From Isoetes taiwanensis (Eukaryota; Streptophyta; Lycopodiopsida; Isoetales; Isoetaceae): a stretch of 64,000 bases of DNA. The notes under the pieces are model-generated. The model was not told where the DNA came from and did no database searches. It saw only the letters and a program-made list of their open reading frames with translations. The position numbers were made by a program, and so were the translations under genes. The stretch is taken from positions 1,870,896 through 1,934,895 of the forward strand of contig JAJEKV010000085.1 of the NCBI GenBank assembly GCA_021234155.1. The letters are read 5' to 3'. Within the stretch, counting starts at the first letter, position 1. Each line of letters begins with the position of its first letter. This document shows, piece after piece, positions 33,885 through 45,905 of this stretch.

Positions 33885-33945
33885 AAAGGGGAATCTTTAA
33901 GGAATATTCCTTTCGCTCTCGTTTCAATGATTTGCTCCCGTTTAA
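33885..33945 (-). repeat. right terminal repeat and TTAA duplication of the nested transposon
   Basis: GGGGAATCTTT (33888-33898) is the inverted counterpart of the left AAAGATTCCC. CTCCCGT ends the element at 33941, and TTAA is at 33942-33945. Between them an AAAGGAATATTCCTT palindrome is present only on this side. The arm that forms the terminal hairpin at the left end is degenerate here. Confidence 0.8.
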
Positions 33946-36050
33946 TACGCAACTTTGTTTTTGCAGGTATCAGATCATTTCATTTGAAGAAAGAGGAATC
34001 GCTGGTACATGGAGCCAAAACGGCTGCCTACAGAATCGATTCTGCTCATGGAAAATGATTCCAGTCCTTCGCAAGAGCGGCACAGGTGCTCTTATGATCC
34101 CAATTATTTGGATTCTTTGCATCCCAAATTTACATTCGTTGGTAAGTAGTAAAATAAATGATCCCTTTTTATGCTTGAAGCCTTTGTGTATATTGCAGGG
34201 GTCGGTTTAGGTCAATCGAGGACATTTACAAATCTGGGAGACTGCTGCACAGCTCAGAAGGGGCTAAAATATTCTGATTCTGTGCATTCTAATCTACGTC
34301 TTCTGTTTTCAAACCCTAAGCAACATGAGGCAAAATTCCAAACATGTTTATAGCTTGCAAATTGAGTCTAAAGCATTCTCGCACGACTAACTACGGTGGC
34401 TAGATTCCAGTACGAATTTCTGCTAAATCATTGGTAAGATCTTTGTATATTTCATATTGTTGAGTTCGATAGCCTGGATTCCAAATACCTATCAGATCTA
34501 AAGTCTGTTACTTTCGTTCCATCAATCCTCTATGGTTCCAACTAGGTTGCAAGAGAGCTCCATAAAATTGTGTGCATCTCACGTTCATTTAGTTCTATCT
34601 GAGGTACGCTCTCATGATAGCCTTGCAAATTTGCTGGACAACTTCTAAATTCTGTTCGATATGTAGATTGCATGTTTCGCAAAGGAAGTGGAATATGTAG
34701 ATTGGTGGGCTTGGCAAAAAGTTTGAGAAATGGTGGAAGCAAATAAGAGGTGGTTTTTTGAGTCTTCATGTGTCCTTTCCTCAATCAGCCTCTCTGCCCA
34801 CTAAATCAGTCGTTCCATAGGTGAGACCAATTGAACATACGTGAAACCAATTGAACATACAGTCTTTTACATTTTGGCAGTATAGATATATTATCTTTCT
34901 GCCCACTAAATCAGTCGTTCTTAAGTGGCTATTGTGACTGTGTGCTCAAGAGGCAGTGCAGAATGAGGTTAGGTTTTAGATATTTTAACAGATTTGGTAA
35001 TAATATTGGTTGTGCTTGATGCAGAAAGGGCGAATTTTAGTTCAGCAGTCTCCAGCATTGGCACTTGCAGCAAAAAGTGTGGATTTGAGTTTTGAAATCT
35101 TGAACACGTAAGTAACTCATGTTTGTCTTTCTCTGTTAAGCACAAAAATTCAAATCCCAACGGCTTTGGAATGATGGGCTTGGGTCTAAATTAAGGAAGC
35201 TCCTTTTCAATATACAGTTTGAATATAGTTTTTGCAACTGAGAAAGGTTTCGTGATGGTTTTTTGATGATTTTTATTTGTAGACAAATATGTTTGCCATA
35301 GTCGCTGAGGAAATCTTGAAGATCTCATTGGTGCTTGAAGACTTTTTCTTAGTAAGCTGTGAAAATGCTCAGGTTTTGATCATGGGATGATTTTTAAAGC
35401 TTTGTAGCTCAGGCGATAGATTCTTTGTCTACACACGTGTCTACACAGTTGGCATGTGTGTCTACACACATGCTTGCTTTCTTGCTTCAAAGGCAGATGA
35501 AGAGGGAGATAGTAGATTCTGGGTAAGATGCTTAACCGACCAAGATCAAAGATGGATTTTCATTTTTTTCACTATTAGAGTATTCAGAACCTCCACACTA
35601 GATCTGCCATTGCATTTCTTAAAATTGACTATTGACTATTGTTATACAAGTTAACATAAATCTACCTTGGATTTTTTAAAACTTATGAGCATTTCATTGG
35701 ATCGTTTTTCAGACTCAATTCTGCTACTCATGCATGTTTTTTATCTGCAACAGGTCATTTTTTCCTTTTAATGCAGTCCAAGATTTAAGAGCTTCAATAA
35801 GAAGATGAGTATAAAAAATTCTTGCTCGCCAGGTTCTGTACCGTGGTCTAAATGCCATCTTCCATGATGACGAACTTTGATTTACAATCTATGTTGTTAA
35901 TAAGTATCTATCTGTCCTATTGCATCATATGTAGTTAACTATCAAAGTTTTATAGTCCTATCAGATTGTTTTAGCCGTTATATATATGCTCAGAAATGTT
36001 TTGAATTCCCTTTCTCTGAAGGCCGAGCAAAAATACATTCCAGGACATTA

Positions 36051-36080
36051 GCTCGGCAACGCCGGGCACCCGTTTACTAG
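36051..36080 (+). other. Helitron 3' hairpin and CTAG terminus (unit 2)
   Basis: GCTCGGC-AAC-GCCGGGC (one G-T wobble) is followed 9 nt later by CTAG. The same module ends unit 3 (39899-39928) and the Helitron at 18518-18545. This is the rolling-circle termination signal. Confidence 0.85.
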
Positions 36081-39000
36081 TCTACTTACTTAAAATGTTT
36101 TTGCCCTTTCTCTCTCACGCCGGTTTCCTCTTTCCGGCAACCGGATGTTACGCTTTTTCCGGCCATGTAACGCTTTTTCCGGCCAAAACGCTTCTTCCAA
36201 CATTTTTTTTTTCTTCTCTTCATTTTCCGGCAGCAACTTTATCTCTCTTGGTTATGGGCGGTGCCCGTCGGTTAACACAGAATAGTGGCGAGAGTTCGCC
36301 AAAGCAGAGCATGGGCACCAATTTCGTCGGGTCTGAAGCGAAAAAGCATTTCCGGCCAGAAAATCATTTTTGGCGTTTCTTTCATCCATGATCATCCTGA
36401 GCCGGGGTGATTCTCCTCCTCCTCCTTCCATGATCTCTTGCTAAAACTTCAAAACGGTAGAAGCAAAATGAACCCCAAAAGGCTCAGGGAGTACCAGCTT
36501 CATCTGGCATTAGGTAGCAGATTTTCCAAAGGCTTTCAGTTCTTTCATTTCTTCATTTGATTTTAAGTTTTAGGTCTTCAGGAGCATCGCCGTTATGCCT
36601 TTTTCCTCTGTATAACTCCAATCTTAAAGGCCTCGGGCAGCACCATCTTCATCCAGCATCGGGTAATATGCTTCTGGACTTCATTTTATTCATGTTTAGA
36701 GGGAAGCTTTTTTTAGATATATGCATTTTTCAGATGCATTTTTCAGAAGCTTGAGCCATTATTTATTCCGGAAGAAACATACCCGCTGGTTTAGGCCGTT
36801 CCCCTGCACTTCAAGCTGTGGATTCGTGGATTTTTACAGAAATATGTTAGCATGTCGAGTTTTGGCGGCCGTAGCTTCAAGTTCCAGGTAGATTTTTTAG
36901 CAGTTCTTTTAGATTTCGACTTTGATAGGATTCGTATATGAGCTCTGTGGACTTGGAGCTTTTTATGTTTTGGAGCAGGTTGTTTTTGGAGGTCCTCGAT
37001 TTTTGGAGGTCCTGTTTCGAGCAAAGTTTTGCCAGCAATAGAGGCTTTCGGCATTGGTGCAAGATCCGTTTGTGCAGAACACATACTGAATTAGCTCCAG
37101 CTTCATTCTATCTGATGAAAGGTTTCCAAGGATGCCATTTCAATTATTAGAAGGTACATAACTCTTCGAAATTTTGAGTTTCTAATCTATGTAATGTCTA
37201 GCAGTAGCTTCAAGATTTGCCAGGAATTCAAGTTTTTTTCTATTCTTAATCATACCTACGCCATTGCTTTCTTCTACCGTTGATTATTTTTGAATCAAGG
37301 CCAAACCCAAGATCTCCTTGCTCAAGCTCCTGCACAAGTTCTATTCTGTCATATCTTACAGTTTTCCTCTTATTTATTATCCATAGACACGAGAAGTATG
37401 AGGACGGACCAATGCCCATGTTTGTCCTGTCTGTGTGCTGTATGTTGGAGGCCTACCAGTCCTGAATGCCAAGGTTATTGAATCTGCATTTAGGCTTGGC
37501 TTGGCATTGCAATGTGAAATTGCATTGAAATCCAAATTTGTTGGAAAGCAATATTTTTATATTGATTTTCCAAAAAGCTACCAAATCTCTCAATTTGATT
37601 TGCTTGCTATACGTCTTCATTCAAGTATGTAGAGGTGGTTCTCAAGCTGGATGACGATTCTCCTCCTCCTCTGCCTTCCATATTTCATTCAGGGCCATAG
37701 GCGCAAGCAAATTAAATTCTAGAGGTCTCATGGAGCTCCGGCATCAGGTAACAGATAAGAAATTACTTGCAGTTCCTTTTTAGCTTCGGTTCATCATTTA
37801 TGTTTAGGTCTTCAGTAGCGAAGCCACTATGTTCAGTCCTCCAAAGAATGATATCATCCGTTGCTCTCTGTGTTTAAGATGGTACATAGACAACGTACTA
37901 GGCTTTTGCTTTCCCTGTAAGCATTAATAATTATCCTTCTCAGCCACTGATGTAGCTACTACATTTGATGTATTATATTGATGTAGCTACTACATCTGAT
38001 GTATTGCATATATTTCTTTCTTTGGTGCAGACTAACTTGAGACTTGGTGAATGATCTAACAGGAGATTTGGTGAATGATCCAAATGCTTATACATAAGGT
38101 AACTGGAATTGACCATATACCAAGTTTGATCTGGCAATGCTCAGATGTAGTTCTTGATGATTCGTATTTTTTGCAGGAGCCCTGAAGTTTTACATTATTT
38201 TGCTGCAATAGATCTATTTCTCCCCAAACAAGCATAACAGAATTGCCTCAGGTATATTTTAGATCACATATTAGGTTTTCCATTGTACCCCCCCTTTGTT
38301 CACAAAGGAATCTTGGGGGTATGCAAGATGTATTTGCAGATGTATTTAGGGGTGTTTGCAAATGTATGTTTTTAGATGCATGCTCTGTTAGGTTAAACAG
38401 AATAGTGAAACAAGATATGAAATAATATCTGAGATAAACATTCTTACTTCTTCCTTAGCACCACATATTACCTTCAGTTTCTTTATTTTTATTCAGACGT
38501 TGACTACATTCTATATTCAGATTAATCAGCTCAAAAGGAACCGAGATATTATTTTGTGTTCATAGCATGTCAGACTATATGCTGAAACGTTTGACAGAGA
38601 ATTTTTTAATTTAGCTTAAGGTTGGGTGCTTTTTCGCAAACTATAAGAGTGAAAGCTGATAATACAGAAGCTTAACCATGTCTAGCATAAGCTCTTACAA
38701 CATTCCAGATGCATGGGTCCATTTGCTTTAGATATCCATGCTTAAAATCCAAATCTCGACGGTTTTGTAGTGATGCACATGCGTCTAAATTAAGGAAGTT
38801 CCATTTGAACATCGCTTCCAAATCTTAAAGTATGAGCTGCAAGACATTATCTTTCAAAAATGTTGTTGTACTCCGTGTTTTTGTTTCAAGGACATGTTTG
38901 CATTCACTTTGTTCTCATTTCTATTAACTGGCAGATGTCCCTTCAATTTGTCCCTTCATTTTCTAAAATAGGAATAAGCTTGCTTTGATGTCAATTGATG

Positions 39001-39928
39001 ATTCTGCTACAGTAAGGGGAATTTCTCCTTCGGAATTTCTAATTATCAGTAGCAGGCTTTTATTTGACATCCGTGTTAATTGTAGAGCTCCATCTACTGT
39101 TAATCATTTTCCTAGGACAGAGACGTGGCCCTGCGCATTTTCTGAAACATGTAAGGTCCGTTTTGTTGATATGTTTCATGTTTTTCCCTAGCCCTAAATA
39201 CTTCGTTTGAAAGACCCAGTTGTTACATGTCATTCTTTTCATGTCATTCTTTTCGTGTTGTGCAGGGGTGGATTCTATATGAGGGCCCCCAAATTCGTTG
39301 GTGCTCAAATCTTTGGAAACGGAAGCTTAGATAGGCCATGTAAATGATATTTGACTCTGCAGAAAGCCATTAGGCAGGGCCGTGATATTTACAGGTATAA
39401 ATATTCTTTCTCTGTATCTGGCTTCTGTTTTGTCTGGCTTTCATTTTGCAAGAGAGCTTGATATCCATACCTATGAAAAAGTGACATGCTTTGTTCTTGG
39501 ACCTTCAAGATACGAAATACATGGAGGATCGATTGTTTATTCCAGTTTCCTTGCAGTACTATCAGTGGTTGCTTGCTTCTTCCCAAGAAAAACTCTAAGA
39601 TAAATTGTAAAAAAATCTTATCTGCAGTTTTGCTGACAAACAAGATTAGAAATAAGATACACAGGCCCAGAAATTGGTTGGCTGCATCTGCTTTGCTGGA
39701 AATCGGTACCGTATAGTGATGCTAGGGACAAGAGGAATCAGGAGTTGCAGTATCAAATTAGATAGTGGTATCAGGAAAAGAAAGACATGAATGCATGCAA
39801 TTTTGAGTTCTGTCTTCCATGATTTCTGCATGAAGATATCAACATTTTGATGTTGGAAGTGATTAATTTTAGAGTGATTCTTACATGCCAGGACATTAGC
39901 CCGGCAACGCCGGGCACACGTTTACTAG
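36081..39928 (+). mobile_element. Helitron array, unit 3
   Basis: Starts TCTACTTACTTAAAATG directly after the CTAG of unit 2. Ends GCCCGGC-AAC-GCCGGGC (39899-39915) plus CTAG 39925-39928, followed by T. Length 3848 bp. It shares its first ~200 bp with unit 2 and internal blocks with units 1 and 2 (e.g. 38750-38825 against 35145-35220). No coding region is recognised; exon-like islands remain unassigned. Confidence 0.8.
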
Positions 39929-42900
39929 TGTGTATTAAATGGTAAAAGTTTTGTTATTAATGTGTAAATTACCATGTATTTTAATCAAAATGATCTCAAA
40001 TGACCATTTTTCTTGATGCCAGACAAACTCGCCTCTATGCCAGACAAACTCGCCCCTAGGACCATAGACAGTGCCCATTCCTATTATATTGGAGGACCAG
40101 AGACCCTGAACACCAGACAAGATTTATTTTGCAGAATCAGCTGATTAGGAGCAATAAAATATATGCGAGGTGCCATATCCCAAAATGAGCTTTTGTGCCA
40201 TAGTTGCATGAGGCATCTATGCATAGTTTCTCTGCCACGATAAATAATGGTGGCTAATGTTCATCCGTATGATCACACTTTCTTGATTGCAAGATATTCA
40301 CTGTTTCTAACCTTAAAAATGAGGATACCAGTCGTTTTTTTTTCAATTGAGATGTACCTTCCTCTCACATTAGAATTTTGGTTCATAAGACCGATGATCT
40401 AGAATTGAACAATAAAAAGCAGTAGCCATAATATGTCCGTCACACCCGAATCTCTTAGGCACAAAGATAAGTGATGTTTTGGTACAAAATATATGCCAAG
40501 TACCATCTCCCAAATATCACCTTCAGGTTCATACATGCAATTTAGTGGGAGTCTTTCGACTACGACCGATCTTTTTTCACGTTGATACACGTGGAAAACA
40601 ATTTTTAAAATCCATGGATATATTGCTTAAGTTTATTAATTTAATGCTTAGTTTGCGTCATTTATGAGCCAGCTTTTTTCGCATCAGTATGCATAATAGA
40701 GGATTCTATAGGCTAAATATTTTTAAGACATCATGCTATCTTTTATTCCAGATTCTCGGAGAACTCTACACCCGCAAATTTGCCTAAATAAAACTGCTAC
40801 TAAACATCCAAATTAGGTGTGCCAGGTATAAACAAAGAATTACAGTATTTCATGATCCCTAAACAATGAAGTAACCTTATCTTACTCTTATCTATGTGTT
40901 AACAACATTGAGAAAGTTGAGGATCACAATGTCGAAGATCACCATGCCCAGGATCAATCAGCAACAAAAAAGAGGGGTCGCCCAAGGTAAACACAATTCG
41001 TACACATATCAATTAAATTTCACTTATCTACTCTCTACCATTTATTCAATTAACATCTTTCATGTTTCACCTCCAAATTAAATACGAAGGGGAAGCACGA
41101 AAAAACACAAATTGTCTCTATCTACAATGGTCTAATGCATTGTGCACGCTGCATACACCACAAAACACAATACGCCATTGCACTAGATACCCAACAATTG
41201 TACTACTGCATGCACAACAGCAACATACCACAACATGCCAACATTTGCTAAATCTCGCATTCATTTGCAACGCACCCATGATACATGCGCTAAATTCTTG
41301 TATATAATAGTTTAATAAAAAAACCTCCCATAAAAATCTTAGTTTTGATTAAAACCTTTTTGTTTTTAACCAAAATTTTGTAAATAACATTTGCAAACGT
41401 AATGGTAGGATGGTGCATTGGTAAATTTCTCTAGAAAATCATAAGGCAAGGTATTTGGGGAGCTATTTCTTTTGCCATGAATTGAGTAACGGACCAAAAG
41501 GCAAAGATAAGAGGATGTATGGGTTTATGTAGCAACTTGAAAGATCTTCAAGTTTAGTGAAATTAAGAACAACGGTTGCTCAACATAATGAAAGTGATTG
41601 TCCAGTTAAACTTTCTATGATAGTAAGAAGTTTGCTAGTAACATTAGAGTTAACCAGGGATGTCCCAGCATAATGTGCAAAATGCATATTAATGAGGTTG
41701 GAAAATGGCTATTGCACATTCTTTTATATCTAGGGGAGGAGCGCCATATTTGATGCAGTTAAAGGGAGAACAAAAAAATGGACTTTGAATCCTTGTTGAA
41801 TCATAGGTTTGATAAGTACATTGAAGAGCTTGGAAGAAGCTCTATCTAATGATCCATTATTATTATTTTTCTACAGCCATGGATTGTTCAGAACTTTGGC
41901 TCAAAGATAAGAGGTCCAGAGCACCCCTTTAGCTCACCTTGGTTCCATCAATGGCGCAGTTGTGTTCTAAACCCGTTCTTCCTTGCTTTTTCTATCAGAA
42001 AATAGGCAAATAGACACTCTTACGAAAGTTTAGATCTTAAGTTACTTGATTGTTCTTGCCTCAAACTGATACTGCTACAAGGACATACATCCATTTATAT
42101 ACCTGCTCCACCAAAAGAGTAGAGATGCACCATCATTGATGCACTATTCCTGAAAGAAAACTCTGTAGACTGAGTTAATACTTTCTGATGCTTGGAAATA
42201 TGACTTAAAACTTGAGAGATGCCATCATAATCGTTTTTATAAAAAAAATTTTGGCAAATTTTGATTATAAGAATGATGGAACATGCGGCATTGTTAGCGC
42301 CCCTCCCCTAGATGACATGGTAATTCTCACATGTGTGCACAATGCATAGCGGGAGCGGGATAACTTAGTGAAAAATGCATGAATCATATGCTGAATGCAT
42401 GACAATTTTCACGTTGAATCTTGGTTCGACAAACTTTTTAAAAACAACAAGCAAATTTCCTACAATTCTCGAATCAGCCTGCTAATCACAAAAGTGAGCC
42501 TACAATTTCCTACAATCTTAATGGGTACCAGAAAATTTCCTGCAGCATATGTTTCAGCCGGAAATCAAAATTAATTTTCATTAATCAGGTCTGCACATAT
42601 GGCTTTCTTGTTCCCTCCATTTCAAGGGCCTTCATGACTGATGGCTGAGCAGCTAGCAGATCTTATTGCAGGGTGGAAGCCGAAGAAGAAGAAGAGCCGT
42701 AAATATTGATGGGATGGGCTGGCCGGATAGGATATGGCCGCCGCCCTCCTCCGTCCAACGAAACGAAAATACCCTTAGGTAAAAAAAAACCCTTGACATG
42801 TACTCTATGCTTTTCCAGACGTTTGCAAATTGCGTTGCTAATTTTCCGCTTCCTTTTTTTTCCCGTCGACAGTTTTCCTTTTAACACAACATTTTGTTCG

Positions 42901-42990
42901 GAAGGGCTTCGGACAAATGTGTGGACAGCATGCAAATTTTCGATTTTGTCCGGAGGTTTGATGGACTTCCTCGGACTTTGCCGAACCAAG
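39929..42990. other. AT-rich intergenic region; no gene seen
   Basis: No supported coding region. It contains a 22 bp tandem pair 'atgccagacaaactcgcc' (40017 and 40038), the exon-like AT-hook segment listed separately, and A/T-rich low-complexity DNA. Open stretches here are short and motif-free. Confidence 0.5.
40900..40987 (+). other. exon-like segment encoding an AT-hook
   Basis: One frame runs through an acidic/histidine-rich stretch (EKVEDHNVEDHHAQDQ) into TKKRGRPR and then meets a GTAAAC donor-like site. The same KRGRPR-then-donor arrangement occurs at 9835-9881. RGRP is the AT-hook core. No partner exon is found, so this may be a relic or a retained exon of an unseen gene. Confidence 0.35.
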
Positions 42991-43013
42991 CGTTGAATGT
43001 ATGATATTGTTGT

Positions 43014-43037
43014 GAAGGAAGGAAGGAAGGAAGGAAG
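43014..43037. repeat. (GGAA)n microsatellite at the 3' tail of the LINE
   Basis: About six tandem GGAA units. On the minus strand this reads TTCC repeats after '...CTCCGTGGACGATAAAAATA', where a LINE on that strand would end. Confidence 0.8.
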
Positions 43038-45450
43038 GTATTTTTATCGTCCACGGAGACCAATCGGTCTATGAGACGCAATACAAAAGCGCAGCAAGCG
43101 GATTACTACCCGGATTAAAAAAACCCCCGCCCCGAAGGGTTTTCGAGGGAAAAACCGTGGCAGCAATCAGCCTGCTGACAAACTGTTCCAATATACGAAA
43201 TGCAAAAACACACAAATATATACACTGATGTAAAATTGCACAGCAGTGCCCGATCGCCGGCAGCGAAGGGGGCAAAGGTGGGCTCGCAGATCCAGTACCT
43301 CCTGTATGTATGACCCCAGAGCACGTACTGACAGTGTGTTCATCAGCAAATGTAGGGGCAAGTCCGCCGTACTAAGGGAACATATATCCGCCCGGATCGG
43401 TGAATCTTTGGGCAACTCGGAAAGTGTGAGACTCATCCTCAATGGCACCGCTTGATGCCCCGACGAGAGTTCGCCCCGGGGCTCCCCAATCCACCGCTTG
43501 TCTCGATCGCGAAGATGGTGGGCACCCACCGAATGGAGGCAATGAGTCCGCGCTTTTCGAGGGCACTTTGGAAACGCAGTAGAGTCTGCGGGCCCGAATA
43601 ACGCGGGTTGATGTGCTCCTTGTAATGGGCGCTTTTGACCTGCTCTAGAGTGCGGGATCCCGTGGCTTGCCAAGGAAGCAAGCGTCCGTGTACTCCAGCC
43701 GTCCACGACGGGCTTTGTCCACCTCGCACGCATCTGTACTCTTTGCACGTTCCATAGCCGCTGCGGGCCCATTGCCACGCAGTAAGCCCGGTGCGGGAGC
43801 CGAGCATCACCCATATTAACCACTTTCGAAAATAGACGATGTGTCTATCAAGGGTCGCCGGCCCCGAAGAGGCAAGAATCCGGCCATGCAGCAGGGAATT
43901 GATAGGGGGTCAAGGTTTCACCCCAAGTGCGGGTGCTAAAAATGCCTTATACGACTGCCTAAGTCATTCCGTGTCGCCATAGTGACCTGACCGGCCCCAA
44001 ACCTCGACCACAAGATAGAAGGGACAACAGACCGGCACCAAACAGATGTGATCGATGGCCCCAATCATAGAGCTCGCTCGGGACTCTTGTTGATCACGAT
44101 GGCATAAAGCGCTTTCCGGGCTTTTGTCACCCGCAGAAGTTTAATGGGCGCCCCCAACAGGCGAGGGAGGGGAACTCCACCCCTAGGTACTTGTAGGTGG
44201 GCGTGACCTCCCAGCCGCCCCCCGATATGTGAGTGAGGGGGGGGTGGGGTGGCGTGAAGAGGATATGAGAACCACCCCGGTCTTGGCGGATTCATGTGCA
44301 TGTCGTGGCCCCGGTGAGAATGTGTCAGGGCACCCGGATGAGACTGCGCAGAAGCTTCGGGGTGTGGGCGGGGAAGGTCAACATCGTCCGCATAGATGAG
44401 CCGGGCGATGACACCGTGCAAAAGTCGTATGCCACCCCCCATGCTTTCGAGAAGCCGGGGCTCTAACCGGTCAATGTAGAGGCCAAAAGTGTTGGTGAGA
44501 GGGGGGCAGCCCTGCCGGGACCCTCGATACTACCGGTGAATGCTTGGCCCGTCGGTGCATCACCGCCAAAACAACTCTCATACGACAGTATATGGCATTA
44601 CGCGCGACAAAAGCGGCAGCCCCAGTTGACGCAGTCTAGCCCATAGCTTTTCCCGGGGGACCACATCAAAAGCCTTTGCGAAGTCCACAAAGCAGCAATA
44701 CAAGTCCTGCCGATGGTTTCTACCGCCTTCAATCGATTACGCAGATAAAGATATGGTCAATCGTTGAGTGGCGGGGTCTAAAGCCTGCTTGTGTGAGGGC
44801 TCGCACATCTGCCGCCGCCCGGGGTCAACTGCTGCTCGAGAATGCCAGCCAACAGTTTGGCAAATACTGAACTGACCATGATCGTCCGGTAATTGGCCGG
44901 ACAGTGTGGGTCGCCCGCCTTGTGAATGTGGACAACCCTGCTTGTGGTCCATTGTCGGGGGAAACCTTCTTGCAATGCTTTGTTGAACAGTGTAGTGAGG
45001 ATCGGCACTGCCGCTGCCCGCCCATTTGAGTAACTTCGGCCGCATACCATCGGTCTCCGCCTTCCCATTAGCCGGTAGTTCGCGGGCCCTCCACAACATC
45101 CTCCTCCCGAGAACCAATGGGGGGCCATCCGGGGGGGTATGGGCGTCTGGCGTCCCCGGGTGGGTCATAGAGCTGCCGCAAATCTTCCCACCCCGGGGTG
45201 TGATGTCCCCGCCCCGGGGTTCGTGATGTCCCCCCGAACATCTCCCCCCGATGCCCGGCAAGGTATCAGCGCCTTGTGTCACTAGCCAGATGCGTGGTGG
45301 CCAAAAGGTTCGGGAGATCCGTGTCCCGGGCCAACATCTCAAACCACGATGCTGCTTAAGGTATTGCTGCCTTTGTGTCCTTCAGCATCCCCACGGCTTC
45401 GATCCAACTGCTCTAGTGTGGGGTGGCAGAATTCTTTGCAAGGCGTCCAT
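43038..45450 (-). pseudogene. LINE reverse transcriptase, degenerate
   Basis: Read on the minus strand. 45130-44780 contains the RT fingers segment (LTTLFNKALQEG, then 'ANYRTI' and 'FAKLLAGILEQQL'). 44720-44620 contains catalytic motif A as FVDFAKAFD with 'VPREKLWARLRQLG'. 44440-44390 contains motif C as RLIYADDVDL. 43810-43200 is a GC-rich C-terminal region. The fingers-A-C order and a YADD-type box are typical of I/Jockey/L1-like non-LTR elements. Frames shift between these blocks, so it is inactive. GC content is far above the surroundings, marking an insertion. No endonuclease or ORF1 is visible upstream; 5' truncation is likely. Confidence 0.85.
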
Positions 45451-45472
45451 GAGCAAATGACCTCCAAACTGA

Positions 45473-45905
45473 AGAAGTACTCATTGGAGCAATAATACAT
45501 AAATTAATTTGATACCATTATGGGTTCTTTACACTCGTTTTTTGCTAAAATTAACAAACCACCTAGTTTTGGGGGTTTTTTATGGAAATGATCATAACTT
45601 TTTGTGATGATCCAAATAAAAATGAGCCCTTCAGAGCTATTGTAAAGGAGGATGAGATCTTTTCATCAAATGTAAGATCATATAAAATGGAGTCTTAAAT
45701 CACAGGTTATGTTATTTTTAATACACGAGAAATTTTAGAGGGATTTACGATACCATAACTTGAGATTTCGGAATCCGATTCAGGAGATGTTAACTTTCAT
45801 GGAAATATCTCAATCTCTTCTAGTATATCTGGGGATCATCACAAAAAGTGCGAATTTCAAGTACTCATTAGAGCAATAATACATAAATTAATTTGATATT
45901 ATTAT
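45473..45905. repeat. ~46 bp direct repeats flanking a 340 bp AT-rich segment with an inverted repeat
   Basis: 'gtactcatt(g/a)gagcaataatacataaattaatttgata' occurs at ~45477 and ~45861. Inside, 'actttttgtgatgatcc' (45597) recurs inverted at 45834-45850. It could be a small rearranged element or foldback remnant. No coding region. Confidence 0.65.

Larger units (their letters stand above)
25525..33941. mobile_element. TTAA-flanked DNA transposon with transposase-like and ParB-methyltransferase genes
   Basis: An 8417 bp element between TTAA direct repeats (25521-25524 and 33942-33945). Inverted ends are ACGGGAG...CTCCCGT, backed by inverted subterminal AAAGATTCCC blocks. Inside are two divergent genes: a minus-strand ParB/methyltransferase gene (~26.0-29.4 kb) and a plus-strand DUF7869-like gene (~30.4-33.6 kb). 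The gap between them holds a hairpin array, and a second array lies in a methyltransferase intron. TTAA target duplications are known for piggyBac and Kolobok; I see neither transposase signature clearly, so the superfamily is left open. The flanking DNA is continuous Helitron sequence, so this element inserted after the Helitron formed. Both genes show frame breaks. Confidence 0.78.
22518..36080 (+). mobile_element. Helitron array, unit 2, with a nested TTAA transposon
   Basis: The 5' end TCTACTTACTTAAAA at 22518 and the first ~200 bp closely match unit 3 (36081 on), including 'ctctcacgccgg' and 'ggatgttacgctttttccgg'. The 3' end is GCTCGGC-AAC-GCCGGGC (36051-36067) then CTAG 36077-36080. 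Total 13563 bp, of which 8421 bp is the transposon plus one TTAA copy, leaving ~5.1 kb of Helitron. No Rep/helicase frame is seen. Exon-like islands, e.g. 23820-23905, 24300-24330 and 25335-25415, may be captured gene pieces, but none has a recognisable product. Confidence 0.78.

Noticed and set aside
25525-33941. Assignment of the transposon to piggyBac or Kolobok
   Set aside because: TTAA fits both, but I could not identify the specific transposase signatures of either, so the superfamily is left open.
43167-43823. 218-codon minus-strand frame as an independent gene
   Set aside because: It lies in GC-rich LINE sequence downstream of the RT motifs and has no separate motif; treated as the LINE C-terminal region.
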